Shown here: positions 38,739 to 48,937 of the stretch, in pieces
Position numbering within the stretch: the stretch's first letter is position 1
Layout: each line of letters opens with the position of its first letter
Assembly: GCA_028714075.1 (NCBI GenBank)
Contig: JAQTMZ010000003.1
Coordinates: 1-64,000 of the forward strand
Direction: 5' to 3'
DNA length: 64,000 nt
From: Gallionella sp.
GTDB taxonomy: Bacteria; Pseudomonadota; Gammaproteobacteria; Burkholderiales; Gallionellaceae
The notes under the pieces: generated by a model
Databases searched by the model: none
The model's input: only the letters and a program-made list of their open reading frames with translations
What the model was told of the DNA's origin: nothing
Made by a program: the position numbers and the translations under genes

Positions 38739-39910
38739 AATATTTGCTCTGGATACTGCTGCTGTTTGCCGCCGCCGTCGCGCTGGTGACGGCGTCGCAT
38801 AATCCCGGTTACGCGCTGCTGGTCTACCCGCCGTACCGCATCGAGTTGTCGCTTACGCTGTTCATCGCCTTGTCCATGCTGGTGTTCATATCGGGCTATG
38901 GGTTGGTGCGCCTGATGATCGCCGCATTGCAACTGCCGGCGTATGTGCGGAAATTCCGCCTGGAGCGCGCACAAGTCAAGGCGCGTGAGTTGCTGGACGA
39001 TGCGCTCGGCGCGTTCTTCGAAGGCCGTTATGCAGCAGCGGAAAAAGCGGCGGCGCGTGCGATGGAGTTGGGCGACACCTCCGCCTTGCATCCGATCATC
39101 GCGGCGCGAGCGGCGCATGAATTGCGCGACTACGAAAAACGCGACGCCTATTTATCCGCCGCCGAAGGCAAGTCGATGGGCGATGCCACCATGCGCCTGA
39201 TGGCAACCACCAAGTTCATGCTCGACCAGCGCGAACCGCGCGCCGCACTGAATGCGTTGCAGGAACTGCGCGCCAGCGGGGTCAAAGGTCATCTCGGTGC
39301 GCTGTCGCTGGAGTTGAAGGCACAACAGCAGGCGGGCAACTGGGACGAGGTGCTCAACGTGCTGGAGCAGTTGGAGAAGCGCGCCGCAATCGATGTGACG
39401 GCGGCTGCGCAATTGCGCCAGCAGGCCTGGCTGGAGAAAATCCGCCAGCAGGATGACTTGGCTGGGCTGGCCGACTGCCTGAAAAAAATCCCCGCCGACT
39501 TCAAGCGGCGCAGCAAGGTTGCCGCTGTTGCCGCGCATGCACTGATCCGGCACGGCGGCGGTTCACTCGCGCAGCAATTGCTCTCCGATAGCCTGAACGC
39601 GCAATGGGACAGCGAACTGGTTGCGTTGTACGGCGATTGCCAATCAGACGACATGGTGGCGCAAATCGAACAGGCGGAGAAGTGGCTCAACCAGCACAAG
39701 GACGATGCCGGGCTGCTGCTCGCACTCGGCAAGTTGTGTATGCACCAGAAATTATGGGGCAAAGCGCAGAGCTATCTGGGTGCCAGCATCAGCGTATCTC
39801 CCAGCCACGCAGCCTATACCGCGTTAGGCCAGCTTGCCGAGCGGCTGGGCAAGCCCGATGATGCGTTCAAGTACTACCAGCGGGCGATTGAGTCGGAAGC
39901 ATCCCGCTAG
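38735..39910 (+). CDS. hemY: HemY-type TPR membrane protein
   Basis: This proteobacterial HemY of 391 residues (unrelated to the protoporphyrinogen oxidase) has two N-terminal membrane helices (about 4-20 and 40-65), followed by a helical TPR-like region with repeats near the C-terminus (ALGQLAERLGKPDDAFKYYQRA). It is thought to act in haem supply or assembly. The stop abuts the rfbA stop of the opposite strand with no gap. Confidence 0.9.
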   Translation: MKYLLWILLLFAAAVALVTASHNPGYALLVYPPYRIELSLTLFIALSMLVFISGYGLVRLMIAALQLPAYVRKFRLERAQVKARELLDDALGAFFEGRYAAAEKAAARAMELGDTSALHPIIAARAAHELRDYEKRDAYLSAAEGKSMGDATMRLMATTKFMLDQREPRAALNALQELRASGVKGHLGALSLELKAQQQAGNWDEVLNVLEQLEKRAAIDVTAAAQLRQQAWLEKIRQQDDLAGLADCLKKIPADFKRRSKVAAVAAHALIRHGGGSLAQQLLSDSLNAQWDSELVALYGDCQSDDMVAQIEQAEKWLNQHKDDAGLLLALGKLCMHQKLWGKAQSYLGASISVSPSHAAYTALGQLAERLGKPDDAFKYYQRAIESEASR

Positions 39911-40804
39911 TTACAGCCGCTTGATAGCTTTCTCGGCCAGTACCTGCATCAGGTAGTCGCCATAGCCGCTCTTCAGCAACGGTGCGGCAAGTTTTTCCAG
40001 CTGTGCGGCATTGATGAACCCCTCGCGGTAGGCTATTTCTTCAGGGCAGGCGATCTTTAGCCCCTGGCGATGCTCGATGGTCTGGATGAACTGGCTGGCT
40101 TCGAGCAGCGATTCATGCGTGCCGGTGTCCAGCCACGCATAGCCGCGCCCCATCATCTCGACGGCTAATTTGCCGCGCTCCAGGTAGATGCGGTTGATAT
40201 CGGTGATTTCCAGTTCGCCGCGCGCCGAGGGTTTGAGGTCGGCGGCAATATCCACTACTGCATTGTCATAAAAATACAGGCCGGTGACGGCATAGCTGGA
40301 CTTGGGTTGTGCCGGTTTTTCCTCCAGGGATATGGCGCGCCCGCTGTCATCGAATTCCACCACCCCGTAACGCTCCGGGTCGCGCACATGGTAGGCGAAG
40401 ATCGAAGCGCCCTGATTGCGGCTGGTGGCGCTCTGCAACTGCTGGTGGAAAGAGTGCCCGTAAAAAATGTTGTCGCCCAGTACCAGCGCGGAAGGGTGGT
40501 GGCCGATAAATTGACGCCCGATGATGAAGGCCTGTGCCAGTCCGTCCGGCGAGGGTTGCACGGCATATTGCAGGTTCAGCCCCCACGCGCTGCCGTCGCC
40601 CAGCAACTGTTCGAAGCGCGGTGTGTCCTGCGGTGTGGAGATGACCAGGATGTCGCGTATTCCAGCCAGCATCAGCGTGGACAGCGGGTAGTAGATCATC
40701 GGCTTGTCGTAAATCGGCAGGAGCTGTTTGGACACCGCCAGTGTGACGGGATGCAGGCGGGTGCCGGAACCGCCTGCCAGAATGATGCCTTTGCGTTGGG
40801 TCAT
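39911..40804 (-). CDS. rfbA: Glucose-1-phosphate thymidylyltransferase
   Basis: RfbA makes dTDP-glucose, the first step to dTDP-L-rhamnose. Its 297 residues contain [20 protein letters not shown], the nucleotidyl site, and [11 protein letters not shown] and [19 protein letters not shown]. The start overlaps rfbD by 4 bases. It is last of rfbB-rfbD-rfbA. Confidence 0.97.
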   Translation of the reverse strand: MTQRKGIILAGGSGTRLHPVTLAVSKQLLPIYDKPMIYYPLSTLMLAGIRDILVISTPQDTPRFEQLLGDGSAWGLNLQYAVQPSPDGLAQAFIIGRQFIGHHPSALVLGDNIFYGHSFHQQLQSATSRNQGASIFAYHVRDPERYGVVEFDDSGRAISLEEKPAQPKSSYAVTGLYFYDNAVVDIAADLKPSARGELEITDINRIYLERGKLAVEMMGRGYAWLDTGTHESLLEASQFIQTIEHRQGLKIACPEEIAYREGFINAAQLEKLAAPLLKSGYGDYLMQVLAEKAIKRL

Positions 40805-41697
40805 AGTTGTTTGTCCAGAATTTCGCTAAGCATGCGCGTCACGCCATTCTGCCACACGGGCAGGGTCAGGCCAAAGGTGCTTTGCAGCTTCGCAGTGTCA
40901 AGACGCGAATTGAGCGGGCGTTTGGCCACTGTGGGAAAGGCGCTGGTCGGAACCGGCTGGATAGCGTCTGGCGCAACCTTGAGCGGCATGCTGGTGCGTC
41001 TCGCGAAATCGATAACGAAGCTGGCATAGCCGTGCCATGAAGTCTCGCCTGCGGCAGCCAGATGATACAGGCCGGACAGTTCCGGTCGCGCGGCGCGGAT
41101 GGCGTGGGCGGTAACGTCGGCCAGCAGATCTGCACCGGTGGGTGCGCCGATCTGGTCGTCGACGACGCTAAGGCTGTCGCGCTCCTGCACCAGGCGCAGC
41201 ATGGTCTTGGCGAAGTTGCCACCGCGTGTGCCATACACCCAGCTGGTGCGGAAAATAAGGTGCCGGCAGCCCGCTTGCCGGATGAGCTGTTCGCCTTCCA
41301 GCTTGGTTGACCCATATACATTGAGCGGAGCGGTGGCGTCTGTTTCACGCCATGGCTGGTCGCCGCTGCCGTCAAATACATAGTCGGTGGAGTAATGGAT
41401 CAGCCAGGCGTTGCTGCGTTTGGCTTCCCGCGCCAGCACGCCGGGCGCCAGTGCGTTGATGGCGCGCGCAAGTTCCGCTTCGCTCTCGGCCTTGTCCACT
41501 GCGGTATGGGCGGCAGCATTGACGATCACATCCGGTGACACGGCGCGGATTGTACGGGCAAGTCCATCAAGGTCAGTCAAATCGCCGCACAGCTCGCGGC
41601 TGCCACGCTCCAGTGCGACCAGTTCGCCGAGCGGTGCAAGGCTGCGTTGCAGTTCCCAGCCGACCTGGCCGTTTTTGCCGAACAGCAGGATTTTCAT
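40801..41697 (-). CDS. rfbD: dTDP-4-dehydrorhamnose reductase
   Basis: RfbD is the last enzyme of dTDP-L-rhamnose synthesis. The 298 residues start [17 protein letters not shown] (Rossmann site) and include the YxxxK pair in YSTDYVFDG and [10 protein letters not shown]. The second of two consecutive ATG codons is used here because it gives the usual MKILLFG start. The start overlaps the rfbB stop. Confidence 0.96.
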   Translation of the reverse strand: MKILLFGKNGQVGWELQRSLAPLGELVALERGSRELCGDLTDLDGLARTIRAVSPDVIVNAAAHTAVDKAESEAELARAINALAPGVLAREAKRSNAWLIHYSTDYVFDGSGDQPWRETDATAPLNVYGSTKLEGEQLIRQAGCRHLIFRTSWVYGTRGGNFAKTMLRLVQERDSLSVVDDQIGAPTGADLLADVTAHAIRAARPELSGLYHLAAAGETSWHGYASFVIDFARRTSMPLKVAPDAIQPVPTSAFPTVAKRPLNSRLDTAKLQSTFGLTLPVWQNGVTRMLSEILDKQL

Positions 41698-42761
41698 CAA
41701 CCGCGCCCCGCGTAGTTCTTCTCAAGCCATTGCCGGTAGCTGCCGGACTGTACGTTGTTCACCCAGCCCTGATTGTCGAGATACCACTGCACGGTTTTGC
41801 GGATGCCGGTCTCGAAAGTTTCGGCAGGTTTCCAGCCCAGTTCGTGCTCGATTTTGTGTGCGTCGATCGCATAGCGGCGGTCATGGCCGGGGCGGTCGGT
41901 GACTAAGGCGATCTGTGCGCGGTAGGACTTGCCGTCCTGGCGCGGACGCAGTTCGTCGAGCAAGGTGCAGATGGTGTGCACGATGTCGAGGTTGGCTTTT
42001 TCGTTCCAGCCGCCCACGTTGTAAACCTCGCCCAGCCTGCCTTTTTCCAGCACGCAGCGAATCGCCGCGCAGTGATCCCTGACATAAAGCCAGTCGCGGA
42101 TTTGCTGGCCGTCGCCATACACCGGCAACGGCTTTCCGGCGAGGGCGTTGACGATCATCAGCGGGATGAGTTTCTCCGGGAAGTGGTACGGGCCGTAGTT
42201 GTTGGAACAATTGGTGGTCAGTACCGGCAGGCCGTAGGTGTGATGGTAGGCGCGCACCAGATGGTCGCTGGCGGCCTTGCTGGCGGAGTACGGGCTGTTC
42301 GGCTCGTAGCGGCGCGTTTCGCTGAAAGCGGGCTCGCCTTTGGCGAGCGAGCCGTACACTTCATCGGTGGAAACATGCAGGAAGCGGAAGCCGGTTTTCT
42401 CCTCGCCCGTCAGGTTGCCCCAATAGGCGCGCGCTGCTTCCAGCAAATGAAAAGTGCCGACGATGTTGGTCTGGATGAAATCTTCCGGGCCGTGGATGGA
42501 GCGGTCTACATGGCTTTCTGCGGCGAAGTTGATGATGGCGCGCGGGCAGTATTGTTCCAGCAGCCGTCCCGCCAATTCTGCGTCGCCGATGTCGCCGCGC
42601 ACAAAGATGTGGCGCGGGTCATCCTTGAGGGATGCAAGACTTTCCAGGTTGCCCGCATAGGTCAGTTTGTCGAGGCCGACAACGGCTTCGTCATGCTGCG
42701 CGAGCCAGTCCAGGACAAAGTTTGCACCGATAAAACCCGCACTGCCGGTCACCAGGATCAT
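41697..42761 (-). CDS. rfbB: dTDP-glucose 4,6-dehydratase
   Basis: RfbB is an extended SDR of 354 residues with [11 protein letters not shown], the acid/base segment STDEVYG and [11 protein letters not shown]. The chosen ATG gives [12 protein letters not shown] with AAGGGG upstream; an in-frame ATG 12 codons earlier is less likely. It starts rfbBDA. rfbC is absent from the set. Confidence 0.96.
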   Translation of the reverse strand: MILVTGSAGFIGANFVLDWLAQHDEAVVGLDKLTYAGNLESLASLKDDPRHIFVRGDIGDAELAGRLLEQYCPRAIINFAAESHVDRSIHGPEDFIQTNIVGTFHLLEAARAYWGNLTGEEKTGFRFLHVSTDEVYGSLAKGEPAFSETRRYEPNSPYSASKAASDHLVRAYHHTYGLPVLTTNCSNNYGPYHFPEKLIPLMIVNALAGKPLPVYGDGQQIRDWLYVRDHCAAIRCVLEKGRLGEVYNVGGWNEKANLDIVHTICTLLDELRPRQDGKSYRAQIALVTDRPGHDRRYAIDAHKIEHELGWKPAETFETGIRKTVQWYLDNQGWVNNVQSGSYRQWLEKNYAGRG

Positions 42762-42874
42762 GTTTTTATTGCCCCTTAACGAGGCGCGTCTGTTCAAGAG
42801 GTGGCGCGATTATATTTGATGCGCTTGACCATTCATATAGGCTGGTCGACATGAAAAACCTGGGGCGCAAACTG

Positions 42875-42900
42875 ACAAAGCCGGCTTGTGCCGGCTTTGT
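42875..42900 (-). terminator. Terminator after the carbonic anhydrase gene
   Basis: A perfect 10-base stem (ACAAAGCCGG with its complement) with a 6-base loop lies 22 bases beyond the carbonic anhydrase stop. It is followed on the minus strand by a T-rich stretch. It separates that gene from rfbBDA downstream. Confidence 0.75.
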
Positions 42901-42921
42901 CGTTACATCCTGTCGTGAAGC

Positions 42922-43641
42922 CTAGTGGTGCTCGTGTTCTTGCGCCGCTTTTGCCGCCGGGGCAGGCATATTGCGCAGCTTGGCGGAGTCGGTTTCGCCG
43001 TTGATGTTGATGACGTTGAGCTTGCCTGGCCCCTGTTTCATGTCGTCGGCAAAGTCGTACACCGCGCCCACTACCAGCAATTCGCCGGCCTTCACCTGCT
43101 CGGCCCACTCCTTGAGCGCGGCGGTAACCTGGTTGTTGACGTTGGTCTTTACGCCGTCGATGTTGGAGGAACCCTTGGTGATGCTGATGGTATCCAGCTC
43201 CTTCTTGATAGGTTCTTCCAGCGTCGCGTAATCGCCGCCGGCCGCCTTGATCGCGCCGCAGGAGGAATGGCCGATGAACAGCAGTAGCGAAGAGCCCAAG
43301 TGGTTCACGCCGTACTGTACCGAACCCTTTGCGGTAGCCAGCTGGTTGCCGATGTTGCGCACCATGAACAGATCGCCTTCAGGCGTCTTGTCGAGCATGT
43401 TGGTGTGCACGCGCGAGTCGGAACAGGTCACTACGGTTGCGCGCGGCTCTTGACCCTTGGACAGTTTCTGGAAAAACGCCGCACCCTTGGCGGCAGCGTA
43501 GGCGGACTGGTCAGCCTGAATTTCCTTGATGAAAGCTTGTGCCACGGCGGCATCGCCATGGGTATGGGCGCCGGCATGTGCGGCAATAGGTGTAACGAAT
43601 GCGGCGGCTGCCAACAATACCGCGAGTTGCTTATTGAACAT
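42922..43641 (-). CDS. Exported beta-class carbonic anhydrase
   Basis: The mature part of this 239-residue protein is a beta-carbonic anhydrase: zinc ligands Cys73 and Asp75 in VTCSDSR, and His125 and Cys128 in GHSSCGA. It interconverts CO2 and bicarbonate. A clear signal peptide ends at AHA (about residue 23), so it acts in the periplasm. The tail ends in HEHH. GGGAG six bases ahead fixes ATG 43641; the frame runs on upstream to 43755 without support. Most beta-type enzymes are cytoplasmic. Confidence 0.92.
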   Translation of the reverse strand: MFNKQLAVLLAAAAFVTPIAAHAGAHTHGDAAVAQAFIKEIQADQSAYAAAKGAAFFQKLSKGQEPRATVVTCSDSRVHTNMLDKTPEGDLFMVRNIGNQLATAKGSVQYGVNHLGSSLLLFIGHSSCGAIKAAGGDYATLEEPIKKELDTISITKGSSNIDGVKTNVNNQVTAALKEWAEQVKAGELLVVGAVYDFADDMKQGPGKLNVININGETDSAKLRNMPAPAAKAAQEHEHH

Positions 43642-43856
43642 ATTTTCTCCCTGATTTTGTTTGGTTTGGTGGTGTGCTGTTGAATACAGCAGGGCAAAAT
43701 CTAACAGACAATCAGGCTGGTGCGCAACACTTAAAATCGGCAACACCCGCATCATGGCGCGGCAAATTAATAACCGCTGGCGGACATCGCGGCCTTTTCG
43801 TCTGACATGGTAGAATTCGCATCTATCCCGCTTTCATTATTTCAGGAATAACCGCC

Positions 43857-45104
43857 ATGTTCTCCAGACAAAACACCATCGCACATACCGACCCGGAATT
43901 GTGGGACGCGATCCAGAACGAAAACCGTCGCCAGGAAGACCATATCGAGCTGATCGCGTCGGAAAATTACGCCAGCACGGCGGTGATGGAAGCGCAGGGC
44001 AGCCAGTTGACCAACAAGTACGCCGAGGGCTATCCGGGCAAGCGCTATTACGGCGGTTGCGAATATGTGGATGTGGCCGAACAACTGGCGATCGATCGCC
44101 TGAAGGCGTTGTTTGGCGCGGAGTACGCCAACGTGCAGCCGAATTCCGGTTCGCAGGCCAATCAGGCGGTGTACATGTCGGTGCTGAAACCCGGCGACAC
44201 CATTCTCGGCCTGTCGCTGGCGCATGGCGGGCATTTGACGCACGGCGCATCGGTCAATGCCAGCGGCAAGCTGTATAACGCCATCCAGTACGGTCTGAAC
44301 GATAAGGAAGAAATCGACTACGACCAGGTGCAGGCATTGGCGACGGCGCACAAGCCCAAGATGATCGTGGCGGGCGCATCGGCTTACGCGCTGGTGATCG
44401 ACTGGAAACGCTTCCGCGAGATCGCCGACAGCGTCGGCGCATACCTGTTCGTGGACATGGCGCATTACGCCGGCTTGATCGCGGCGGGCGTGTACCCGAG
44501 TCCGGTCGGCATCGCGGATTTCGTCACCAGCACCACCCACAAGACCATGCGCGGCCCGCGCGGCGGTTTCATTCTCGCCAAGGCGGAATTTGAAAAAGTG
44601 CTGAACTCGGCGATTTTCCCCGGTATCCAGGGCGGCCCGCTGATGCACGTGATCGCCGCCAAGGCGGTCGCGTTCAAGGAAGCGGCCAGCAAGGAATTCA
44701 AGGCCTACCAGAAACAGGTGGTGGACAACGCGCGCGTGATGGCGATGGTGCTGCATGAGCGCGGCCTGCGCATCGTATCGGGGCGCACCGACAGCCATTT
44801 GTTCCTGGTGGACTTGCAGCCCAAGAACATCACCGGCAAGGATGCCGAAACCGCGCTGGGGCGCGCGCATATCACGGTGAACAAGAACGCCATTCCCAAT
44901 GACCCGCAAAAACCGTTTGTGACCAGCGGCATCCGCATCGGCAGTCCGGCGATGACTACGCGCGGCTTCAAGGAGCTGGAAGCGGAGAAGCTCGCGCACC
45001 TGATCGCCGACGTGCTGGACGCGCCGGAAGACGATGCGGTGATCGCGCGCGTGATCGGCGAAGTGAAAAAACTGACCACGCAGTTTCCGGTTTACGGCGC
45101 ATAA
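43857..45104 (+). CDS. glyA: Serine hydroxymethyltransferase
   Basis: GlyA interconverts serine and glycine with tetrahydrofolate. The 415 residues include [12 protein letters not shown], the PLP lysine in [14 protein letters not shown], and [16 protein letters not shown]. It is followed by ribD, a common betaproteobacterial order (glyA, often with nrdR, then ribD). nrdR is not present between them. Confidence 0.98.
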   Translation: MFSRQNTIAHTDPELWDAIQNENRRQEDHIELIASENYASTAVMEAQGSQLTNKYAEGYPGKRYYGGCEYVDVAEQLAIDRLKALFGAEYANVQPNSGSQANQAVYMSVLKPGDTILGLSLAHGGHLTHGASVNASGKLYNAIQYGLNDKEEIDYDQVQALATAHKPKMIVAGASAYALVIDWKRFREIADSVGAYLFVDMAHYAGLIAAGVYPSPVGIADFVTSTTHKTMRGPRGGFILAKAEFEKVLNSAIFPGIQGGPLMHVIAAKAVAFKEAASKEFKAYQKQVVDNARVMAMVLHERGLRIVSGRTDSHLFLVDLQPKNITGKDAETALGRAHITVNKNAIPNDPQKPFVTSGIRIGSPAMTTRGFKELEAEKLAHLIADVLDAPEDDAVIARVIGEVKKLTTQFPVYGA

Positions 45105-45140
45105 CTTTACGGCTTGCGGCAGCCAAGCAGGTTCTCTGGC

Positions 45141-46265
45141 ATGTTCTCCGCGCAAGACAGCCTATGGATGGCGCAGGCACTGCGGCTGGCAGAGCGCGGG
45201 CTGTACACCACCAGCCCCAACCCGCGCGTCGGCTGTGTGCTGGTGCGCGAGGGCAGCGTGGTTGGCGAAGGCTGGCACGAACGCGCCGGTGAACCCCACG
45301 CGGAAGTCCATGCGCTGCAAGCAGCCGGTGATGCGGCGCGCGGCGCAACCGCCTATGTGACCCTGGAGCCATGCAGCCATCATGGCCGCACCCCGCCCTG
45401 CGCCGACGCGCTGCTCCGGGCCGGAGTGGCGCGCGTGGTGGTGGCGGTGCAAGACCCCAACCCCGAGGTGGCCGGGCAGGGCATCGCCAAACTGCGTGCG
45501 GCAGGCATCGAAGTCGAAGGCGGCCTGATGGAGGCGGCGGCGCGCGAATTGAACAGCGGTTTCTTCGCGCGCATGGCACGCGGCATACCGTGGGTAAGAA
45601 GCAAGATCGCGGCGAGCCTGGATGGGCGCACCGCGCTCAACAACGGCGCGAGCAAATGGATCACCGGCGATGCGGCGCGGCAGGATGTGCAGCATTGGCG
45701 CGCGCGCTCCTGCGCCGTGTTGACGGGTATCGGCACCGTGCTGGCGGACGATCCTCAGCTCAATGTGCGCGGCATCGGGACCTCGCACCAGCCGTTGCGC
45801 GCAGTGGTGGATAGCCGCTTGCAAACGCCGCCGAACGCGCGCCTGCTGCAACAACTCCCCTCTCATGTAAGCGGTGCTGGGGGAGAGGGAAGGGTTTTGA
45901 TTTACACCGCCACACAGGATGCGCAGAAGATTGCCGCGTTGGAACAAGCTGGGGCGCGCGTCGTCGTACTGCCGGAGACGCATGGCCAGGTGGATGTTGC
46001 CGCCGTGCTGCGCGACCTCGCCGCACGGGGCTGCAACGAAGTGCTGGTGGAAGCGGGCAGCAAGTTGAATGGGGCCTTGTTTAAGGCCGGGCTGGTGGAT
46101 GAACTGGTGCTGTATCTCGCACCGCAGTTGCTCGGCGACATGGCGCGCGGCATGGCGCAGCTGGGTGAATTGACCAGCCTGGATCAGCGTGTCGAGTTGG
46201 AATGGAAAGACATGCGCCATGTCGGCAAGGATTTGCGCATCGTGGCGCGGGTAAAGAAAGGATAA
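45141..46265 (+). CDS. ribD: Bifunctional riboflavin deaminase/reductase RibD
   Basis: RibD performs the second and third steps of riboflavin synthesis. The N-terminal deaminase has HAEVHAL and PCSHHGRTPPCADAL zinc ligands. The C-terminal reductase has KIAASLDGRTA and GSKLNGALFKAGLVDEL. From ATG 45141 it has 374 residues; an in-frame start at 45114 is less like the family. A palindromic insertion lies in the reductase at residues about 239-251. Confidence 0.95.
   Translation: MFSAQDSLWMAQALRLAERGLYTTSPNPRVGCVLVREGSVVGEGWHERAGEPHAEVHALQAAGDAARGATAYVTLEPCSHHGRTPPCADALLRAGVARVVVAVQDPNPEVAGQGIAKLRAAGIEVEGGLMEAAARELNSGFFARMARGIPWVRSKIAASLDGRTALNNGASKWITGDAARQDVQHWRARSCAVLTGIGTVLADDPQLNVRGIGTSHQPLRAVVDSRLQTPPNARLLQQLPSHVSGAGGEGRVLIYTATQDAQKIAALEQAGARVVVLPETHGQVDVAAVLRDLAARGCNEVLVEAGSKLNGALFKAGLVDELVLYLAPQLLGDMARGMAQLGELTSLDQRVELEWKDMRHVGKDLRIVARVKKG
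45855..45893. repeat. In-frame repeat inserted in ribD
   Basis: The segment encodes LPSHVSGAGGEGR between RLLQQ and VLIYTA in the reductase domain. The DNA word CTCCCCTCTC answers GGGGGAGAGG across a short centre, giving an imperfect palindrome (about 45855-45889). The residues are Gly-rich and low in family resemblance. It resembles the dispersed CCCTCTC-type extragenic repeats. Boundaries are approximate. Confidence 0.65.
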
Positions 46266-46267
46266 GC

Positions 46268-46873
46268 ATGTTCAGCGGTATCATTGCAGATATAGGCACC
46301 ATCGCAAGCGCGGAAAACCGCAACGGCGGCCTGCGCCTTTCGGTTTCGACCAAAGCGCTCGGCATGGAAGACGTGCAGCTCGGCGACAGCATCGCGGTGA
46401 ATGGCGTATGCCTTACCGTGGTGAAAAAAGACGGCAACACTTTCACGGTAGATGTCTCGCGCGAGACGTTGAGTTGCACCGTCGGGCTGGCAGCGCAGGG
46501 CGCGCATGTCAACCTGGAAAAAGCCCTGCGCCTCGCGGACCGGCTGGGCGGGCATCTGGTCAGCGGCCATGTGGACGGTGTGGGTGAGGTGCTTTCGTTT
46601 GTCGACCTGGAGGAAAGCTGGACGCTCACCGTGCGTGCGCCGCACGCGCTGGCAAAATATATCGCGGTAAAAGGCTCCATCACCATCAACGGGGTGAGCC
46701 TCACCGTGAATGAAGTAAATGGCGCGATGTTCAACGTCAACCTGATCCCGCACACCCTGTTGGCGACTACGCTGAAAGAGTTGCGCGCAGGCACAAAGGT
46801 GAATCTGGAGATCGATTTGATCGCGCGCTATGTGGAGCGCATGATGCAGGCTGAAAGAGATGGATTGAAATGA
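46268..46873 (+). CDS. ribE: Riboflavin synthase alpha chain
   Basis: Two lumazine molecules are dismutated to riboflavin by this trimeric enzyme of 201 residues, built of two similar barrels. Each repeat has a GVSLTV/GVCLTV strand ([21 protein letters not shown]), and [11 protein letters not shown] lies at the junction. ATG 46268 gives the standard [10 protein letters not shown]. The stop overlaps the next gene (ATGA). Confidence 0.97.
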   Translation: MFSGIIADIGTIASAENRNGGLRLSVSTKALGMEDVQLGDSIAVNGVCLTVVKKDGNTFTVDVSRETLSCTVGLAAQGAHVNLEKALRLADRLGGHLVSGHVDGVGEVLSFVDLEESWTLTVRAPHALAKYIAVKGSITINGVSLTVNEVNGAMFNVNLIPHTLLATTLKELRAGTKVNLEIDLIARYVERMMQAERDGLK

Positions 46874-47961
46874 CCGATATAGCACCGATACACGACATCA
46901 TCGCCGAAATCCGCGCCGGACGGATGGTGGTGCTGGTGGACGAAGAGGAACGCGAAAACGAGGGCGATCTGGTGTTTGCCGCCGAGTTTGTCACGCCGGA
47001 GAAGATCAACTTCATGGCCAAGCACGGGCGCGGGCTGATCTGCCTGACGCTGACCGAGGCGCACTGCAAGCAGCTCAGCCTGCCGCTGATGGTGCGCGAC
47101 AACGGCTCACCGCTGGGCACCAATTTCACGCTGTCCATCGAGGCGGCGAGCGGCGTGACCACCGGCATTTCGGCAGCGGATCGTGCGCGTACCATCCAGG
47201 CGGCGGCGGACAAAAATGCCAGGCCTGCCGACATCGTGCAGCCCGGCCATATTTTCCCGCTGCGCGCGCAGAACGGCGGCGTGCTGGTGCGTGCCGGGCA
47301 TACCGAAGCGGGCTGCGACCTGGCGCAACTGGCCGGTTTGACGCCCTCCGCGGTGATCTGCGAAATTCTCAAGGACGACGGCGAGATGGCGCGCCTGCCC
47401 GATCTGATCGAGTTTGCCAAGCTGCACGGCCTGAAAATCGGCACCATCGCCAGCCTGATCGAATATCGCAGCCACAACGAGAAACTGGTCGAGCGTGTGG
47501 CGCGGCGCAGCGTGCAGACGGCTTATGGTCTGTTCGATTTGTTTACCTATGTGGACAAGACGACGCAGCGCACTCATCTGGCTTTGCTGAAGGGCGAGAT
47601 TCGCCCCGATGCCGAAACGCTGGTGCGCGTGCACGAGCCGCTGTCGGTGATGGATTTTCTGGAGCAGACCGACCACTCGCATTCCACCAGCGTGCATGAC
47701 GCGCTGAAAAAAATCAGCCAGTCCCCATGCGGTGTGCTGGTGTTGATGCACCACGGCGAAACTTCGCAGGATTTGCTGGCGCGCGCAGCTGCCGCACCGG
47801 AAACGCACCAGCGCTGGGACCCGCGCAGCTACGGCATCGGCGCGCAAATACTGCGCGACCTCAATGTCGGCAAAATGCGCTTGATGGCCACGCCGCACAA
47901 GATGCCGAGCATGGTCGGCTTCGGCCTGGAAGTGGTGGGCTATTGTCAGGTTAAGTCGTAA
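46870..47961 (+). CDS. 3,4-DHBP synthase with degenerate GTP-cyclohydrolase-II-like domain (RibBX type)
   Basis: Residues 1-205 of 363 form Rib[17 protein letters not shown], the metal site HTEAGCDLA, and [10 protein letters not shown]. The C-terminal part is related to GTP cyclohydrolase II but lacks the three zinc cysteines of active RibA; where RVHSECLTGD-type sequence is expected it reads [10 protein letters not shown]. It is therefore unlikely to hydrolyse GTP. The layout matches RibBX hybrids described in some proteobacteria. A true RibA should be encoded elsewhere. Confidence 0.88.
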   Translation: MTDIAPIHDIIAEIRAGRMVVLVDEEERENEGDLVFAAEFVTPEKINFMAKHGRGLICLTLTEAHCKQLSLPLMVRDNGSPLGTNFTLSIEAASGVTTGISAADRARTIQAAADKNARPADIVQPGHIFPLRAQNGGVLVRAGHTEAGCDLAQLAGLTPSAVICEILKDDGEMARLPDLIEFAKLHGLKIGTIASLIEYRSHNEKLVERVARRSVQTAYGLFDLFTYVDKTTQRTHLALLKGEIRPDAETLVRVHEPLSVMDFLEQTDHSHSTSVHDALKKISQSPCGVLVLMHHGETSQDLLARAAAAPETHQRWDPRSYGIGAQILRDLNVGKMRLMATPHKMPSMVGFGLEVVGYCQVKS

Positions 47962-47984
47962 GATAAAAATTAAGAGGGACTGAC

Positions 47985-48437
47985 ATGAAAGAAATCGAAA
48001 AAAATCTCAACGGCAGCGGGCTGCGCATCGGCATCGTGCAAAGCCGTTTTAATCCCGAAGTATGCGAAGGCCTGCTCGGCGCGTGCCGCGCGCAACTGGT
48101 GCAGCAGGGCGTGGCCGAGGATGACATCACGCTGGCCACCGTGCCGGGCGCGCTGGAAGTGCCTTTGGTGCTGCTGTATATGGCGGAAAGCGAGAAGTTC
48201 GACGCGCTGATCGCGCTGGGTGCGGTGATACGCGGCGACACTTACCATTTCGAAGTGGTATCGAACGAGTCGGCGCGTTGCGTGAATGAAGTCCAGTTGT
48301 CCTGCGGGGTGCCGGTGGCCAACGCGATTCTCACCACCGACACCGACGAGCAGGCCATCGCGCGCATGCACGTCAAGGGTGGAGAGGCCGCGCTGGTGGC
48401 GATCGAGATGGCCAATCTGCTGCGTGACTTGGCATGA
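47985..48437 (+). CDS. ribH: 6,7-dimethyl-8-ribityllumazine synthase
   Basis: RibH condenses the RibD product with DHBP. The 150 residues include [28 protein letters not shown] and [20 protein letters not shown] with the catalytic His. It follows ribB by 23 bases and overlaps nusB by 4 bases. Confidence 0.97.
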   Translation: MKEIEKNLNGSGLRIGIVQSRFNPEVCEGLLGACRAQLVQQGVAEDDITLATVPGALEVPLVLLYMAESEKFDALIALGAVIRGDTYHFEVVSNESARCVNEVQLSCGVPVANAILTTDTDEQAIARMHVKGGEAALVAIEMANLLRDLA

Positions 48438-48922
48438 GCAACTCGGGCATGAGCAACCCGGTCGCCGAGCAGGAGGTAAAAAAAGCGCCGAGCAGAAGCC
48501 CGCGCCACCGCGCGCGCGAACTGGCGTTGCAGGGGGTTTACCAATGGCGCGTCACGGCGGGCGACGATGCGCAAATAGAAAAACAGATCCACGCCGAAAA
48601 AAACCTCGGCCGCTACGACAAGGAATTATTTTCCAAATTGCTGCGCGGCACGCTGAGCCAGCACACCAGCCTTGAAGCGCTGCTCACCCCGTACCTCGAC
48701 AGGCCGCTTGCCGAGCTCAGCCCGGTGGAGTTCGCCGTGCTGATGCTGGGTGCGTTTGAATTGTCGCAACACCTCGAAGTGCCCTACAGGGTCATCATCA
48801 ACGAAGCGGTCGAACTGGCCAAAACCTTTGGCGGCACCGACGGCCACAAGTATGTCAACGGCGTGCTCGACAAACTGGCGGCGCAAGTGCGCGCGCCGGA
48901 ATTCGCCAAGAGTGCGCCATAA
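48434..48922 (+). CDS. nusB: Transcription antitermination factor NusB
   Basis: This RNA-binding all-helical protein of 162 residues works with NusE/S10 at rRNA boxA. Visible are the Arg-rich start [25 protein letters not shown] and [29 protein letters not shown] in two adjoining stretches. ribH-nusB-thiL is a standard order. Confidence 0.97.
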   Translation: MSNSGMSNPVAEQEVKKAPSRSPRHRARELALQGVYQWRVTAGDDAQIEKQIHAEKNLGRYDKELFSKLLRGTLSQHTSLEALLTPYLDRPLAELSPVEFAVLMLGAFELSQHLEVPYRVIINEAVELAKTFGGTDGHKYVNGVLDKLAAQVRAPEFAKSAP

Positions 48923-48937
48923 AGCGGATGATTCCGC

